Positions 23,501-36,899 of a DNA stretch of 64,000 nt are shown here, one piece after another; the first letter of the stretch is position 1; each line of letters starts with the position of its first letter. Source of the stretch: Hippasteria phrygiana (taxonomy: Eukaryota > Echinodermata > Asteroidea > Valvatida > Goniasteridae). The translations under genes and the position numbers were made by a program. The notes under the pieces were generated by a model that had not been told where the DNA came from, did not search any database, and saw only the letters and a program-made list of their open reading frames with translations. The stretch covers positions 496,001 to 560,000 of the forward strand of contig JAZGUH010000224.1 of assembly GCA_037893225.1 (NCBI GenBank), in the 5' to 3' direction.

Positions 23501-24800
23501 GAGTAAAGCAAGTCCATACCCCAGGGAATTTGACATGCATGGAGCAATAAATAGACGGTAACATGTACACAGATGTTGGCCGGAAAGAAAATAAACATTG
23601 CGAGGTTTGAATTTTCTCCACAAGTTTTAACTCTAGGAAGCCGCCGATGATTGCAACATGTAGCGCCAGATCTAAGCTATCCATACATGTCAAAATTACT
23701 GCATTTGGTTGATATTTCATGCAATTATGAATGAGTAAAGCAAGTCCATACCCCAGGGAATTTGACATGCATGGAGCAATAAATAGACGGTAACATGTAC
23801 ACAGATGTTGGCCGGAAAGAAAATAAACATTGCGAGGTTTGAATTTTCTCCACAATTTTTATCTCTAGGAAGCCGCCGATGATTGCAACATGTAGCGCCA
23901 GATCTAAGCTATCCATACATGTCAAAATTACTGTATTTGGTTTATATTTCATGCAATTATGAATGAGTAAAGCAAGTCATACCCCAGGGAATTTGACATG
24001 CATGGAGCAATAAATAGACGGTAATATGTACACAGATGTTGGCCGGAAAGAAAATAAACATTGCGAGGTTTGAATTTTCTCCACAAGTTTTAACTCTAAG
24101 AAGCCGCCGATGATTGCAACATGTAGCGCCAGATCTAAGCTATCCATACATGTCAAAATTACTGCATTTGGTTGATATTTCATGCAATTATGAATGAATA
24201 AAGCAAGTCCATACCCCAGGGAATTTGACATGCATGGAGCAATAAATAGACGGTAATATGCACACAGATGTTGGCCGGAAAGAAAATAAACGTTGCGAGG
24301 TTTGAATTTTCTCCACAAGTTTTAACTCTAAGAAGCCGCCGATATGATTGCAACATGTAGCGCCAGATCTAAGCTATCCATACATGTCAAAATTACTGCA
24401 TTTGGTTGATATTTCATGCAATTATGAATGAATAAAGCAAGTCCATACCCCAGGGAATTTGACGTGCATGGAGCAATAAATAGACGGTAATATGCACACA
24501 GATGTTGGCCGGAAAGAAAATAAACATTGCGAGGTTTGAATTTTCTCCACAAGTTTTAACTCTAGGAAGCCGCCGATGATTGCAACATGTAGCGCCAGAT
24601 CTAAGCTATCCATACATGTCAAAATTACTGCATTTGGTTGATATTTCATGCAATTATGAATGAGTAAAGCAAGTCCATACCCCAGGGAATTTGACATGCA
24701 TGGAGCAATAAATAGACGGTAACATGTACACAGATGTTGGCCGGAAAGAAAATAAACATTGCGAGGTTTGAATTTTCTCCACAAGTTTTAACTCTAGGAA
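20501..24800. repeat. Eleven-monomer higher-order repeat, two copies, 2550-bp offset
   Basis: Positions 20501 to about 22200 recur at 23051 to about 24750 with offset 2550 bp. The shared rare variant GATATGATTG (two-base insertion) is at 21793 and 24343. The two copies diverge after about 22.2 and 24.8 kb. Confidence 0.78.
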
Positions 24801-25812
24801 GCCGCCGATGATTGCAACATGTAGCGCCAGATCTAAGCTATCCATACATGCAAAATTACTGCATTTGGTTTATATTTCATGCAATTATGAATGAGTAATG
24901 CAAGTCCATACCCCAGGGAATTTGACATGCATGGAGCAATAAATAGACGGTAACATGTACACAGATGTTGGCCGGAAAGAAAATAAACATTGCGAGGTTT
25001 GAATTTTCTCCACAAGTTTTAACTCTAGGAAGCCGCCGATGATTGCTACATGTAGCGCCAGATCTAAGCTATCCATACATGTCAAAATGACTGTATTTGG
25101 TTGATATTTCATGCAATTATGAATGAGTAGAGCAAGTCCATACCCCAGGGAATTTGACATGCATGGAGCAATAAATAGAAGGTAATATGCACACAGATGT
25201 TGGCCGGAAAGAAAATAAACATTGCGAGGTTTGAATTTTCTCCACAAGTTTTAACTCTAGGAAGCCGCCGATGATTGCAACATGTAGCGCCAGATCTAAG
25301 CTATCCATACATGTCAAAATTACTGCATTTGGTTGATATTTCATGCAATTATGAATGAATAAAGCAAGTCCATACCCCAGGGAATTTGACGTGCATGGAG
25401 CAATAAATAGACGGTAATATGCACACAGATGTTGGCCGGAAAGAAAATAAACATTGCGAGGTTTGAATTTTCTCCACAAGTTTTAACTCTAGGAAGCCGC
25501 CGATGATTGCAACATGTAGCGCCAGATCTAAGCTATCCATACATGTCAAAATTACTGCATTTGGTTGATATTTCATGCAATTATGAATGAATAAAGCAAG
25601 TCCATACCCCAGGGAATTTGACGTGCATGGAGCAATAAATAGACGGTAATATGCACACAGATGTTGGCCGGAAAGAAAATAAACATTGCGAGGTTTGAAT
25701 TTTCTCCACAAGTTTTAACTCTAGGAAGCCGCCGATGATTGCAACATGTAGCGCCAGATCTAAGCTATCCATACATGTCAAAATTACTGTATTTGGTTGA
25801 TATTTCATGCAA

Positions 25813-28600
25813 TTATGAATGAGTAGAGCAAGTCCATACCCCAGGGAATTTGACAGTCATGGAGCAATAAATAGAAGGTAATATGCACACAGATGTTGGC
25901 CGGAAAGAAAATAAACATTGCGAGGTTTGAATTTTCTCCACAAGTTTTAACTCTAGGAAGCCGCCGATGATTGCAACATGTAGCGCCAGATCTAAGCTAT
26001 CCATACATGTCAAAATTACTGTATTTGGTTGATATTTCATGCAATTATGAATGAGTAAAGCAAGTCCATACCCCAGGGAATTTGACATGCATGGAGCAAT
26101 AAATAGACGGTAATATGTACACAGATGTTGGCCGGAAAGAAAATAAACATTGCGAGGTTTGAATTTTCTCCACAAGTTTTAACTCTAGGAAGCCGCCGAT
26201 GATTGCAACATGTAGCGCCAGATCTAAGCTATCCATACATGTCAAAATTACTGTATTTGGTTTATATTTCATGCAATTATGAATGAGTAAAGCAAGTCAT
26301 ACCCCAGGGAATTTGACATGCATGGAGCAATAAATAGACGGTAATATGTACACAGATGTTGGCCGGAAAGAAAATAAACATTGCGAGGTTTGAATTTTCT
26401 CCACAAGTTTTAACTCTAAGAAGCCGCCGATGATTGCAACATGTAGCGCCAGATCTAAGCTATCCATACATGTCAAAATTACTGTATTTGGTTGATATTT
26501 CATGCAATTATGAATGAGTAAAGCAATTCCATACCCCAGGGAATTTGACATGCATGGAGCAATAAATAGACGGTAACATGTACACAGATGTTGGCCGGAA
26601 AGAAAATAAACATTGCGAGGTTTGAATTTTCTCCACAAGTTTTAACTCTAGGAAGCCGCCGATGATTACAACATGTAGCGCCAGATCTAAGCTATCCATA
26701 CATGCAAAATTACTGTATTTGGTTTATATTTCATGCAATTATGAATGAGAAAAGCAAGTCATACCCCAGGGAATTTGACATGCATGGAGCAATAAATAGA
26801 CGGTAATATGTACACAGATGTTGGCCGGAAAGAAAATAAACATTGCGAGGTTTGAATTTTCTCCACAAGTTTTAACTCTAAGAAGCCGCCGATGATTGCT
26901 ACATGTTGCGCCAGATCTAAGCTATCCATACATGTCAAAATTACTGCATTTGGTTGATATTTCATGCAATTATGAATGAGTAAAGCAAGTAATACCCCAG
27001 GGAATTTGACATGCATGGAGCAATAAATAGACGGTAATATGTACACAGATGTTGGCCGGAAAGAAAATAAACATTGCGAGGTTTGAATTTTCTCCACAAG
27101 TTTTAACTCTAAGAAGCCGCCGATGATTGCAACATGTAGCGCCAGATCTAAGCTATCCATACATGTCAAAATTACTGCATTTGGTTGATATTTCATGCAA
27201 TTATGAATGAATAAAGCAAGTCCATACCCCAGGGAATTTGACGTGCATGGAGCAATAAATAGACGGTAATATGCACACAGATGTTGGCCGGAAAGAAAAT
27301 AAACATTGCGAGGTTTGAATTTTCTCCACAAGTTTTAACTCTAGGAAGCCGCCGATGATTGCAACATGTAGCGCCAGATCTAAGCTATCCATACATGTCA
27401 AAATTACTGCATTTGGTTGATATTTCATGCAATTATGAATGAGTAAAGCAAGTCCATACCCCAGGGAATTTGACATGCATGGAGCAATAAATAGACGGTA
27501 ATATGTACACAGATGTTGGCCGGAAAGAAAATAAACATTGCGAGGTTTGAATTTTCTCCACAAGTTTTAACTCTAAGAAGCCGCCGATGATTGCAACATG
27601 TAGCGCCAGATCTAAGCTATCCATACATGTCAAAATTACTGTATTTGGTTTATATTTCATGCAATTATGAATGAGTAAAGCAAGTCATACCCCAGGGAAT
27701 TTGACATGCATGGAGCAATAAATAGACGGTAATATGTACACAGATGTTGGCCGGAAAGAAAATAAACATTGCGAGGTTTGAATTTTCTCCACAAGTTTTA
27801 ACTCTAAGAAGCCGCCGATGATTGCAACATGTAGCGCCAGATCTAAGCTATCCATACATGTCAAAATTACTGTATTTGGTTGATATTTCATGCAATTATG
27901 AATGAGTAAAGCAATTCCATACCCAAGGGAATTTGACATGCATGGAGCAATAAATAGACGGTAACATGTACACAGATGTTGGCCGGAAAGAAAATAAACA
28001 TTGCGAGGTTTGAATTTTCTCCACAAGTTTTAACTCTAGGAAGCCGCCGATGATTACAACATGTAGCGCCAGATCTAAGCTATCCATACATGCAAAATTA
28101 CTGTATTTGGTTTATATTTCATGCAATTATGAATGAGTAAAGCAAGTCCATACCCCAGGGAATTTGACATGCATGGAGCAATAAATAGACGGTAACATGT
28201 ACACAGATGTTGGCCGGAAAGAAAATAAACATTGCGAGGTTTGAATTTTCTCCACAAGTTTTAACTCTAGGAAGCCGCCGATGATTGCAACATGTAGCGC
28301 CAGATCTAAGCTATCCATACATGTCAAAATTACTGCATTTGGTTGATATTTCATGCAATTATGAATGAGTAAAGCAAGTCCATACCCCAGGGAATTTGAC
28401 ATGCATGGAGCAATAAATAGACGGTAACATGTACACAGATGTTGGCCGGAAAGAAAATAAACATTGCGAGGTTTGAATTTTCTCCACAATTTTTATCTCT
28501 AGGAAGCCGCCGATGATTGCAACATGTAGCGCCAGATCTAAGCTATCCATACATGTCAAAATTACTGTATTTGGTTGATATTTCATGCAATTATGAATGA
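25813..28600. repeat. Multi-monomer block duplicated at 32297-35090 (offset 6484 bp)
   Basis: About twelve consecutive monomers recur at constant offset, including the GACAGTCATGG monomer, the GTAATACC monomer near 26989 and 33473, and the GATTACAAC monomer. The duplicate lies on the far side of the 926-bp repeat cluster, so that cluster arose inside, or was inserted between, the two copies. Confidence 0.78.
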
Positions 28601-31600
28601 GTAAAGCAAGTCATACCCCAGGGAATTTGACATGCATGGAGCAATAAATAGACGGTAATATGTACACAGATGTTGGCCGGAAAGAAAATAAACATTGCGA
28701 GGTTTGAATTTTCTCCACAAGTTTTAACTCTAAGAAGCCGCCGATGATTGCAACATGTAGCGCCAGATCTAAGCTATCCATACATGTCAAAATTACTGTA
28801 TTTGGTTGATATTTCATGCAATTATGAATGAGTAAAGCAATTCCATACCCCAGGGAATTTGACATGCATGGAGCAATAAATAGACGGTAACATGTACACA
28901 GATGTTGGCCGGAAAGAAAATAAACATTGCGAGGTTTGAATTTTCTCCACAAGTTTTAACTCTAGGAAGCCGCCGATGATTACAACATGTAGCGCCAGAT
29001 CTAAGCTATCCATACATGCAAAATTACTGTATTTGGTTTATATTTCATGCAATTATGAATGAGTAAAGCAAGTCCATACCCCAGGGAATTTGACATGCAT
29101 GGAGCAATAAATAGACGGTAACATGTACACAGATGTTGGCCGGAAAGAAAATAAACATTGCGAGGTTTGAATTTTCTCCACAAGTTTTAACTCTAGGAAG
29201 CCGCCGATGATTGCAACATGTAGCGCCAGATCTAAGCTATCCATACATGTCAAAATTACTGCATTTGGTTGATATTTCATGCAATTATGAATGAGTAAAG
29301 CAAGTCCATACCCCAGGGAATTTGACATGCATGGAGCAATAAATAGACGGTAATATGTACACAGATGTTGGCCGGAAAGAAAATAAACATTGCGAGGTTT
29401 GAATTTTCTCCACAAGTTTTAACTCTAAGAAGCCGCCGATGATTGCAACATGTAGCGCCAGATCTAAGCTATCCATACATGTCAAAATTACTGTATTTGG
29501 TTTATATTTCATGCAATTATGAATGAGTAAAGCAAGTCATACCCCAGGGAATTTGACATGCATGGAGCAATAAATAGACGGTAATATGTACACAGATGTT
29601 GGCCGGAAAGAAAATAAACATTGCGAGGTTTGAATTTTCTCCACAAGTTTTAACTCTAAGAAGCCGCCGATGATTGCAACATGTAGCGCCAGATCTAAGC
29701 TATCCATACATGTCAAAATTACTGTATTTGGTTGATATTTCATGCAATTATGAATGAGTAAAGCAATTCCATACCCCAGGGAATTTGACATGCATGGAGC
29801 AATAAATAGACGGTAACATGTACACAGATGTTGGCCGGAAAGAAAATAAACATTGCGAGGTTTGAATTTTCTCCACAAGTTTTAACTCTAGGAAGCCGCC
29901 GATGATTACAACATGTAGCGCCAGATCTAAGCTATCCATACATGCAAAATTACTGTATTTGGTTTATATTTCATGCAATTATGAATGAGTAAAGCAAGTC
30001 CATACCCCAGGGAATTTGACATGCATGGAGCAATAAATAGACGGTAACATGTACACAGATGTTGGCCGGAAAGAAAATAAACATTGCGAGGTTTGAATTT
30101 TCTCCACAAGTTTTAACTCTAGGAAGCCGCCGATGATTGCAACATGTAGCGCCAGATCTAAGCTATCCATACATGTCAAAATTACTGCATTTGGTTGATA
30201 TTTCATGCAATTATGAATGAGTAAAGCAAGTCCATACCCCAGGGAATTTGACATGCATGGAGCAATAAATAGACGGTAACATGTACACAGATGTTGGCCG
30301 GAAAGAAAATAAACATTGCGAGGTTTGAATTTTCTCCACAATTTTTATCTCTAGGAAGCCGCCGATGATTGCAACATGTAGCGCCAGATCTAAGCTATCC
30401 ATACATGTCAAAATTACTGTATTTGGTTGATATTTCATGCAATTATGAATGAGTAAAGCAAGTCATACCCCAGGGAATTTGACATGCATGGAGCAATAAA
30501 TAGACGGTAATATGTACACAGATGTTGGCCGGAAAGAAAATAAACATTGCGAGGTTTGAATTTTCTCCACAAGTTTTAACTCTAAGAAGCCGCCGATGAT
30601 TGCAACATGTAGCGCCAGATCTAAGCTATCCATACATGTCAAAATTACTGTATTTGGTTGATATTTCATGCAATTATGAATGAGTAAAGCAATTCCATAC
30701 CCCAGGGAATTTGACATGCATGGAGCAATAAATAGACGGTAACATGTACACAGATGTTGGCCGGAAAGAAAATAAACATTGCGAGGTTTGAATTTTCTCC
30801 ACAAGTTTTAACTCTAGGAAGCCGCCGATGATTACAACATGTAGGGCCAGATCTAAGCTATCCATACATGCAAAATTACTGTATTTGGTTTATATTTCAT
30901 GCAATTATGAATGAGTAAAGCAAGTCCATACCCCAGGGAATTTGACATGCATGGAGCAATAAATAGACGGTAACATGTACACAGATGTTGGCCGGAAAGA
31001 AAATAAACATTGCGAGGTTTGAATTTTCTCCACAAGTTTTAACTCTAGGAAGCCGCCGATGATTGCAACATGTAGCGCCAGATCTAAGCTATCCATACAT
31101 GTCAAAATTACTGCATTTGGTTGATATTTCATGCAATTATGAATGAGTAAAGCAAGTCCATACCCCAGGGAATTTGACATGCATGGAGCAATAAATAGAC
31201 GGTAACATGTACACAGATGTTGGCCGGAAAGAAAATAAACATTGCGAGGTTTGAATTTTCTCCACAATTTTTATCTCTAGGAAGCCGCCGATGATTGCAA
31301 CATGTAGCGCCAGATCTAAGCTATCCATACATGTCAAAATTACTGTATTTGGTTGATATTTCATGCAATTATGAATGAGTAAAGCAAGTCATACCCCAGG
31401 GAATTTGACATGCATGGAGCAATAAATAGACGGTAATATGTACACAGATGTTGGCCGGAAAGAAAATAAACATTGCGAGGTTTGAATTTTCTCCACAAGT
31501 TTTAACTCTAAGAAGCCGCCGATGATTGCAACATGTAGCGCCAGATCTAAGCTATCCATACATGTCAAAATTACTGCATTTGGTTGATATTTCATGCAAT
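27685..31600. repeat. Four-monomer higher-order repeat, about four tandem copies, 926-bp period
   Basis: The same four subtypes start at 27685, 28611, 29537, 30463 and, in part, 31389, each step exactly 926 bp (two 231-bp and two 232-bp monomers). Every full cycle includes one GCAATTCC/GATTACAAC/CATGCAAAATT monomer. This is the most regular higher-order repeat in the window. Confidence 0.82.
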
Positions 31601-32296
31601 TATGAATGAATAAAGCAAGTCCATACCCCAGGGAATTTGACATGCATGGAGCAATAAATAGACGGTAACATGTACACAGATGTTGGCCGGAAAGAAAATA
31701 AACATTGCGAGGTTTGAATTTTCTCCACAATTTTTATCTCTAGGAAGCCGCCGATGATTGCAACATGTAGCGCCAGATCTAAGCTATCCATACATGTCAA
31801 AATTACTGTATTTGGTTGATATTTCATGCAATTATGAATGAGTAAAGCAAGTCATACCCCAGGGAATTTGACATGCATGGAGCAATAAATAGACGGTAAT
31901 ATGTACACAGATGTTGGCCGGAAAGAAAATAAACATTGCGAGGTTTGAATTTTCTCCACAAGTTTTAACTCTAAGAAGCCGCCGATGATTGCAACATGTA
32001 GCGCCAGATCTAAGCTATCCATACATGTCAAAATTACTGCATTTGGTTGATATTTCATGCAATTATGAATGAATAAAGCAAGTCCATACCCCAGGGAATT
32101 TGACGTGCATGGAGCAATAAATAGACGGTAATATGCACACAGATGTTGGCCGGAAAGAAAATAAACATTGCGAGGTTTGAATTTTCTCCACAAGTTTTAA
32201 CTCTAAGAAGCCGCCGATATGATTGCAACATGTAGCGCCAGATCTAAGCTATCCATACATGTCAAAATTACTGTATTTGGTTGATATTTCATGCAA

Positions 32297-35090
32297 TTAT
32301 GAATGAGTAGAGCAAGTCCATACCCCAGGGAATTTGACAGTCATGGAGCAATAAATAGAAGGTAATATGCACACAGATGTTGGCCGGAAAGAAAATAAAC
32401 ATTGCGAGGTTTGAATTTTCTCCACAAGTTTTAACTCTAGGAAGCCGCCGATGATTGCAACATGTAGCGCCAGATCTAAGCTATCCATACATGTCAAAAT
32501 TACTGTATTTGGTTGATATTTCATGCAATTATGAATGAGTAAAGCAAGTCCATACCCCAGGGAATTTGACATGCATGGAGCAATAAATAGACGGTAATAT
32601 GTACACAGATGTTGGCCGGAAAGAAAATAAACATTGCGAGGTTTGAATTTTCTCCACAAGTTTTAACTCTAGGAAGCCGCCGATGATTGCAACATGTAGC
32701 GCCAGATCTAAGCTATCCATACATGTCAAAATTACTGTATTTGGTTTATATTTCATGCAATTATGAATGAGTAAAGCAAGTCATACCCCAGGGAATTTGA
32801 CATGCATGGAGCAATAAATAGACGGTAATATGTACACAGATGTTGGCCGGAAAGAAAATAAACATTGCGAGGTTTGAATTTTCTCCACAAGTTTTAACTC
32901 TAAGAAGCCGCCGATGATTGCAACATGTAGCGCCAGATCTAAGCTATCCATACATGTCAAAATTACTGTATTTGGTTGATATTTCATGCAATTATGAATG
33001 AGTAAAGCAATTCCATACCCCAGGGAATTTGACATGCATGGAGCAATAAATAGACGGTAACATGTACACAGATGTTGGCCGGAAAGAAAATAAACATTGC
33101 GAGGTTTGAATTTTCTCCACAAGTTTTAACTCTAGGAAGCCGCCGATGATTACAACATGTAGCGCCAGATCTAAGCTATCCATACATGCAAAATTACTGT
33201 ATTTGGTTTATATTTCATGCAATTATGAATGAGAAAAGCAAGTCATACCCCAGGGAATTTGACATGCATGGAGCAATAAATAGACGGTAATATGTACACA
33301 GATGTTGGCCGGAAAGAAAATAAACATTGCGAGGTTTGAATTTTCTCCACAAGTTTTAACTCTAAGAAGCCGCCGATGATTGCTACATGTTGCGCCAGAT
33401 CTAAGCTATCCATACATGTCAAAATTACTGCATTTGGTTGATATTTCATGCAATTATGAATGAGTAAAGCAAGTAATACCCCAGGGAATTTGACATGCAT
33501 GGAGCAATAAATAGACGGTAATATGTACACAGATGTTGGCCGGAAAGAAAATAAACATTGCGAGGTTTGAATTTTCTCCACAAGTTTTAACTCTAAGAAG
33601 CCGCCGATGATTGCAACATGTAGCGCCAGATCTAAGCTATCCATACATGTCAAAATTACTGCATTTGGTTGATATTTCATGCAATTATGAATGAATAAAG
33701 CAAGTCCATACCCCAGGGAATTTGACGTGCATGGAGCAATAAATAGACGGTAATATGCACACAGATGTTGGCCGGAAAGAAAATAAACATTGCGAGGTTT
33801 GAATTTTCTCCACAAGTTTTAACTCTAGGAAGCCGCCGATGATTGCAACATGTAGCGCCAGATCTAAGCTATCCATACATGTCAAAATTACTGCATTTGG
33901 TTGATATTTCATGCAATTATGAATGAGTAAAGCAAGTCCATACCCCAGGGAATTTGACATGCATGGAGCAATAAATAGACGGTAATATGTACACAGATGT
34001 TGGCCGGAAAGAAAATAAACATTGCGAGGTTTGAATTTTCTCCACAAGTTTTAACTCTAAGAAGCCGCCGATGATTGCAACATGTAGCGCCAGATCTAAG
34101 CTATCCATACATGTCAAAATTACTGTATTTGGTTTATATTTCATGCAATTATGAATGAGTAAAGCAAGTCATACCCCAGGGAATTTGACATGCATGGAGC
34201 AATAAATAGACGGTAATATGTACACAGATGTTGGCCGGAAAGAAAATAAACATTGCGAGGTTTGAATTTTCTCCACAAGTTTTAACTCTAAGAAGCCGCC
34301 GATGATTGCAACATGTAGCGCCAGATCTAAGCTATCCATACATGTCAAAATTACTGTATTTGGTTGATATTTCATGCAATTATGAATGAGTAAAGCAATT
34401 CCATACCCCAGGGAATTTGACATGCATGGAGCAATAAATAGACGGTAACATGTACACAGATGTTGGCCGGAAAGAAAATAAACATTGCGAGGTTTGAATT
34501 TTCTCCACAAGTTTTAACTCTAGGAAGCCGCCGATGATTACAACATGTAGCGCCAGATCTAAGCTATCCATACATGCAAAATTACTGTATTTGGTTTATA
34601 TTTCATGCAATTATGAATGAGTAAAGCAAGTCCATACCCCAGGGAATTTGACATGCATGGAGCAATAAATAGACGGTAACATGTACACAGATGTTGGCCG
34701 GAAAGAAAATAAACATTGCGAGGTTTGAATTTTCTCCACAAGTTTTAACTCTAGGAAGCCGCCGATGATTGCAACATGTAGCGCCAGATCTAAGCTATCC
34801 ATACATGTCAAAATTACTGCATTTGGTTGATATTTCATGCAATTATGAATGAGTAAAGCAAGTCCATACCCCAGGGAATTTGACATGCATGGAGCAATAA
34901 ATAGACGGTAACATGTACACAGATGTTGGCCGGAAAGAAAATAAACATTGCGAGGTTTGAATTTTCTCCACAATTTTTATCTCTAGGAAGCCGCCGATGA
35001 TTGCAACATGTAGCGCCAGATCTAAGCTATCCATACATGTCAAAATTACTGTATTTGGTTGATATTTCATGCAATTATGAATGAGTAAAG
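32297..35090. repeat. Copy of block 25813-28600
   Basis: This block has the same subtype order as 25813-28600 at offset +6484. To its right the array switches to a match with 21427-23400 at offset 13668 (shared GATATGATTG at 21793 and 35461, GTAATACC at about 22355 and 36023), so neighbouring segments have different source blocks. Confidence 0.75.
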
Positions 35091-36899
35091 CAAGTCATAC
35101 CCCAGGGAATTTGACATGCATGGAGCAATAAATAGACGGTAATATGTACACAGATGTTGGCCGGAAAGAAAATAAACATTGCGAGGTTTGAATTTTCTCC
35201 ACAAGTTTTAACTCTAAGAAGCCGCCGATGATTGCAACATGTAGCGCCAGATCTAAGCTATCCATACATGTCAAAATTACTGCATTTGGTTGATATTTCA
35301 TGCAATTATGAATGAATAAAGCAAGTCCATACCCCAGGGAATTTGACGTGCATGGAGCAATAAATAGACGGTAATATGCACACAGATGTTGGCCGGAAAG
35401 AAAATAAACATTGCGAGGTTTGAATTTTCTCCACAAGTTTTAACTCTAAGAAGCCGCCGATATGATTGCAACATGTAGCGCCAGATCTAAGCTATCCATA
35501 CATGTCAAAATTACTGCATTTGGTTGATATTTCATGCAATTATGAATGAATAAAGCAAGTCCATACCCCAGGGAATTTGACGTGCATGGAGCAATAAATA
35601 GACGGTAATATGCACACAGATGTTGGCCGGAAAGAAAATAAACATTGCGAGGTTTGAATTTTCTCCACAAGTTTTAACTCTAGGAAGCCGCCGATGATTG
35701 CAACATGTAGCGCCAGATCTAAGCTATCCATACATGTCAAAATTACTGCATTTGGTTGATATTTCATGCAATTATGAATGAGTAAAGCAAGTCCATACCC
35801 CAGGGAATTTGACATGCATGGAGCAATAAATAGACGGTAACATGTACACAGATGTTGGCCGGAAAGAAAATAAACATTGCGAGGTTTGAATTTTCTCCAC
35901 AAGTTTTAACTCTAAGAAGCCGCCGATGATTGCTACATGTTGCGCCAGATCTAAGCTATCCATACATGTCAAAATTACTGCATTTGGTTGATATTTCATG
36001 CAATTATGAATGAGTAAAGCAAGTAATACCCCAGGGAATTTGACATGCATGGAGCAATAAATAGACGGTAATATGTACACAGATGTTGGCCGGAAAGAAA
36101 ATAAACATTGCGAGGTTTGAATTTTCTCCACAAGTTTTAACTCTAAGAAGCCGCCGATGATTGCAACATGTAGCGCCAGATCTAAGCTATCCATACATGT
36201 CAAAATTACTGCATTTGGTTGATATTTCATGCAATTATGAATGAATAAAGCAAGTCCATACCCCAGGGAATTTGACGTGCATGGAGCAATAAATAGACGG
36301 TAATATGCACACAGATGTTGGCCGGAAAGAAAATAAACATTGCGAGGTTTGAATTTTCTCCACAAGTTTTAACTCTAGGAAGCCGCCGATGATTGCAACA
36401 TGTAGCGCCAGATCTAAGCTATCCATACATGTCAAAATTACTGCATTTGGTTGATATTTCATGCAATTATGAATGAGTAAAGCAAGTCCATACCCCAGGG
36501 AATTTGACATGCATGGAGCAATAAATAGACGGTAATATGTACACAGATGTTGGCCGGAAAGAAAATAAACATTGCGAGGTTTGAATTTTCTCCACAAGTT
36601 TTAACTCTAAGAAGCCGCCGATGATTGCAACATGTAGCGCCAGATCTAAGCTATCCATACATGTCAAAATTACTGTATTTGGTTTATATTTCATGCAATT
36701 ATGAATGAGTAAAGCAAGTCATACCCCAGGGAATTTGACATGCATGGAGCAATAAATAGACGGTAATATGTACACAGATGTTGGCCGGAAAGAAAATAAA
36801 CATTGCGAGGTTTGAATTTTCTCCACAAGTTTTAACTCTAAGAAGCCGCCGATGATTGCAACATGTAGCGCCAGATCTAAGCTATCCATACATGTCAAA

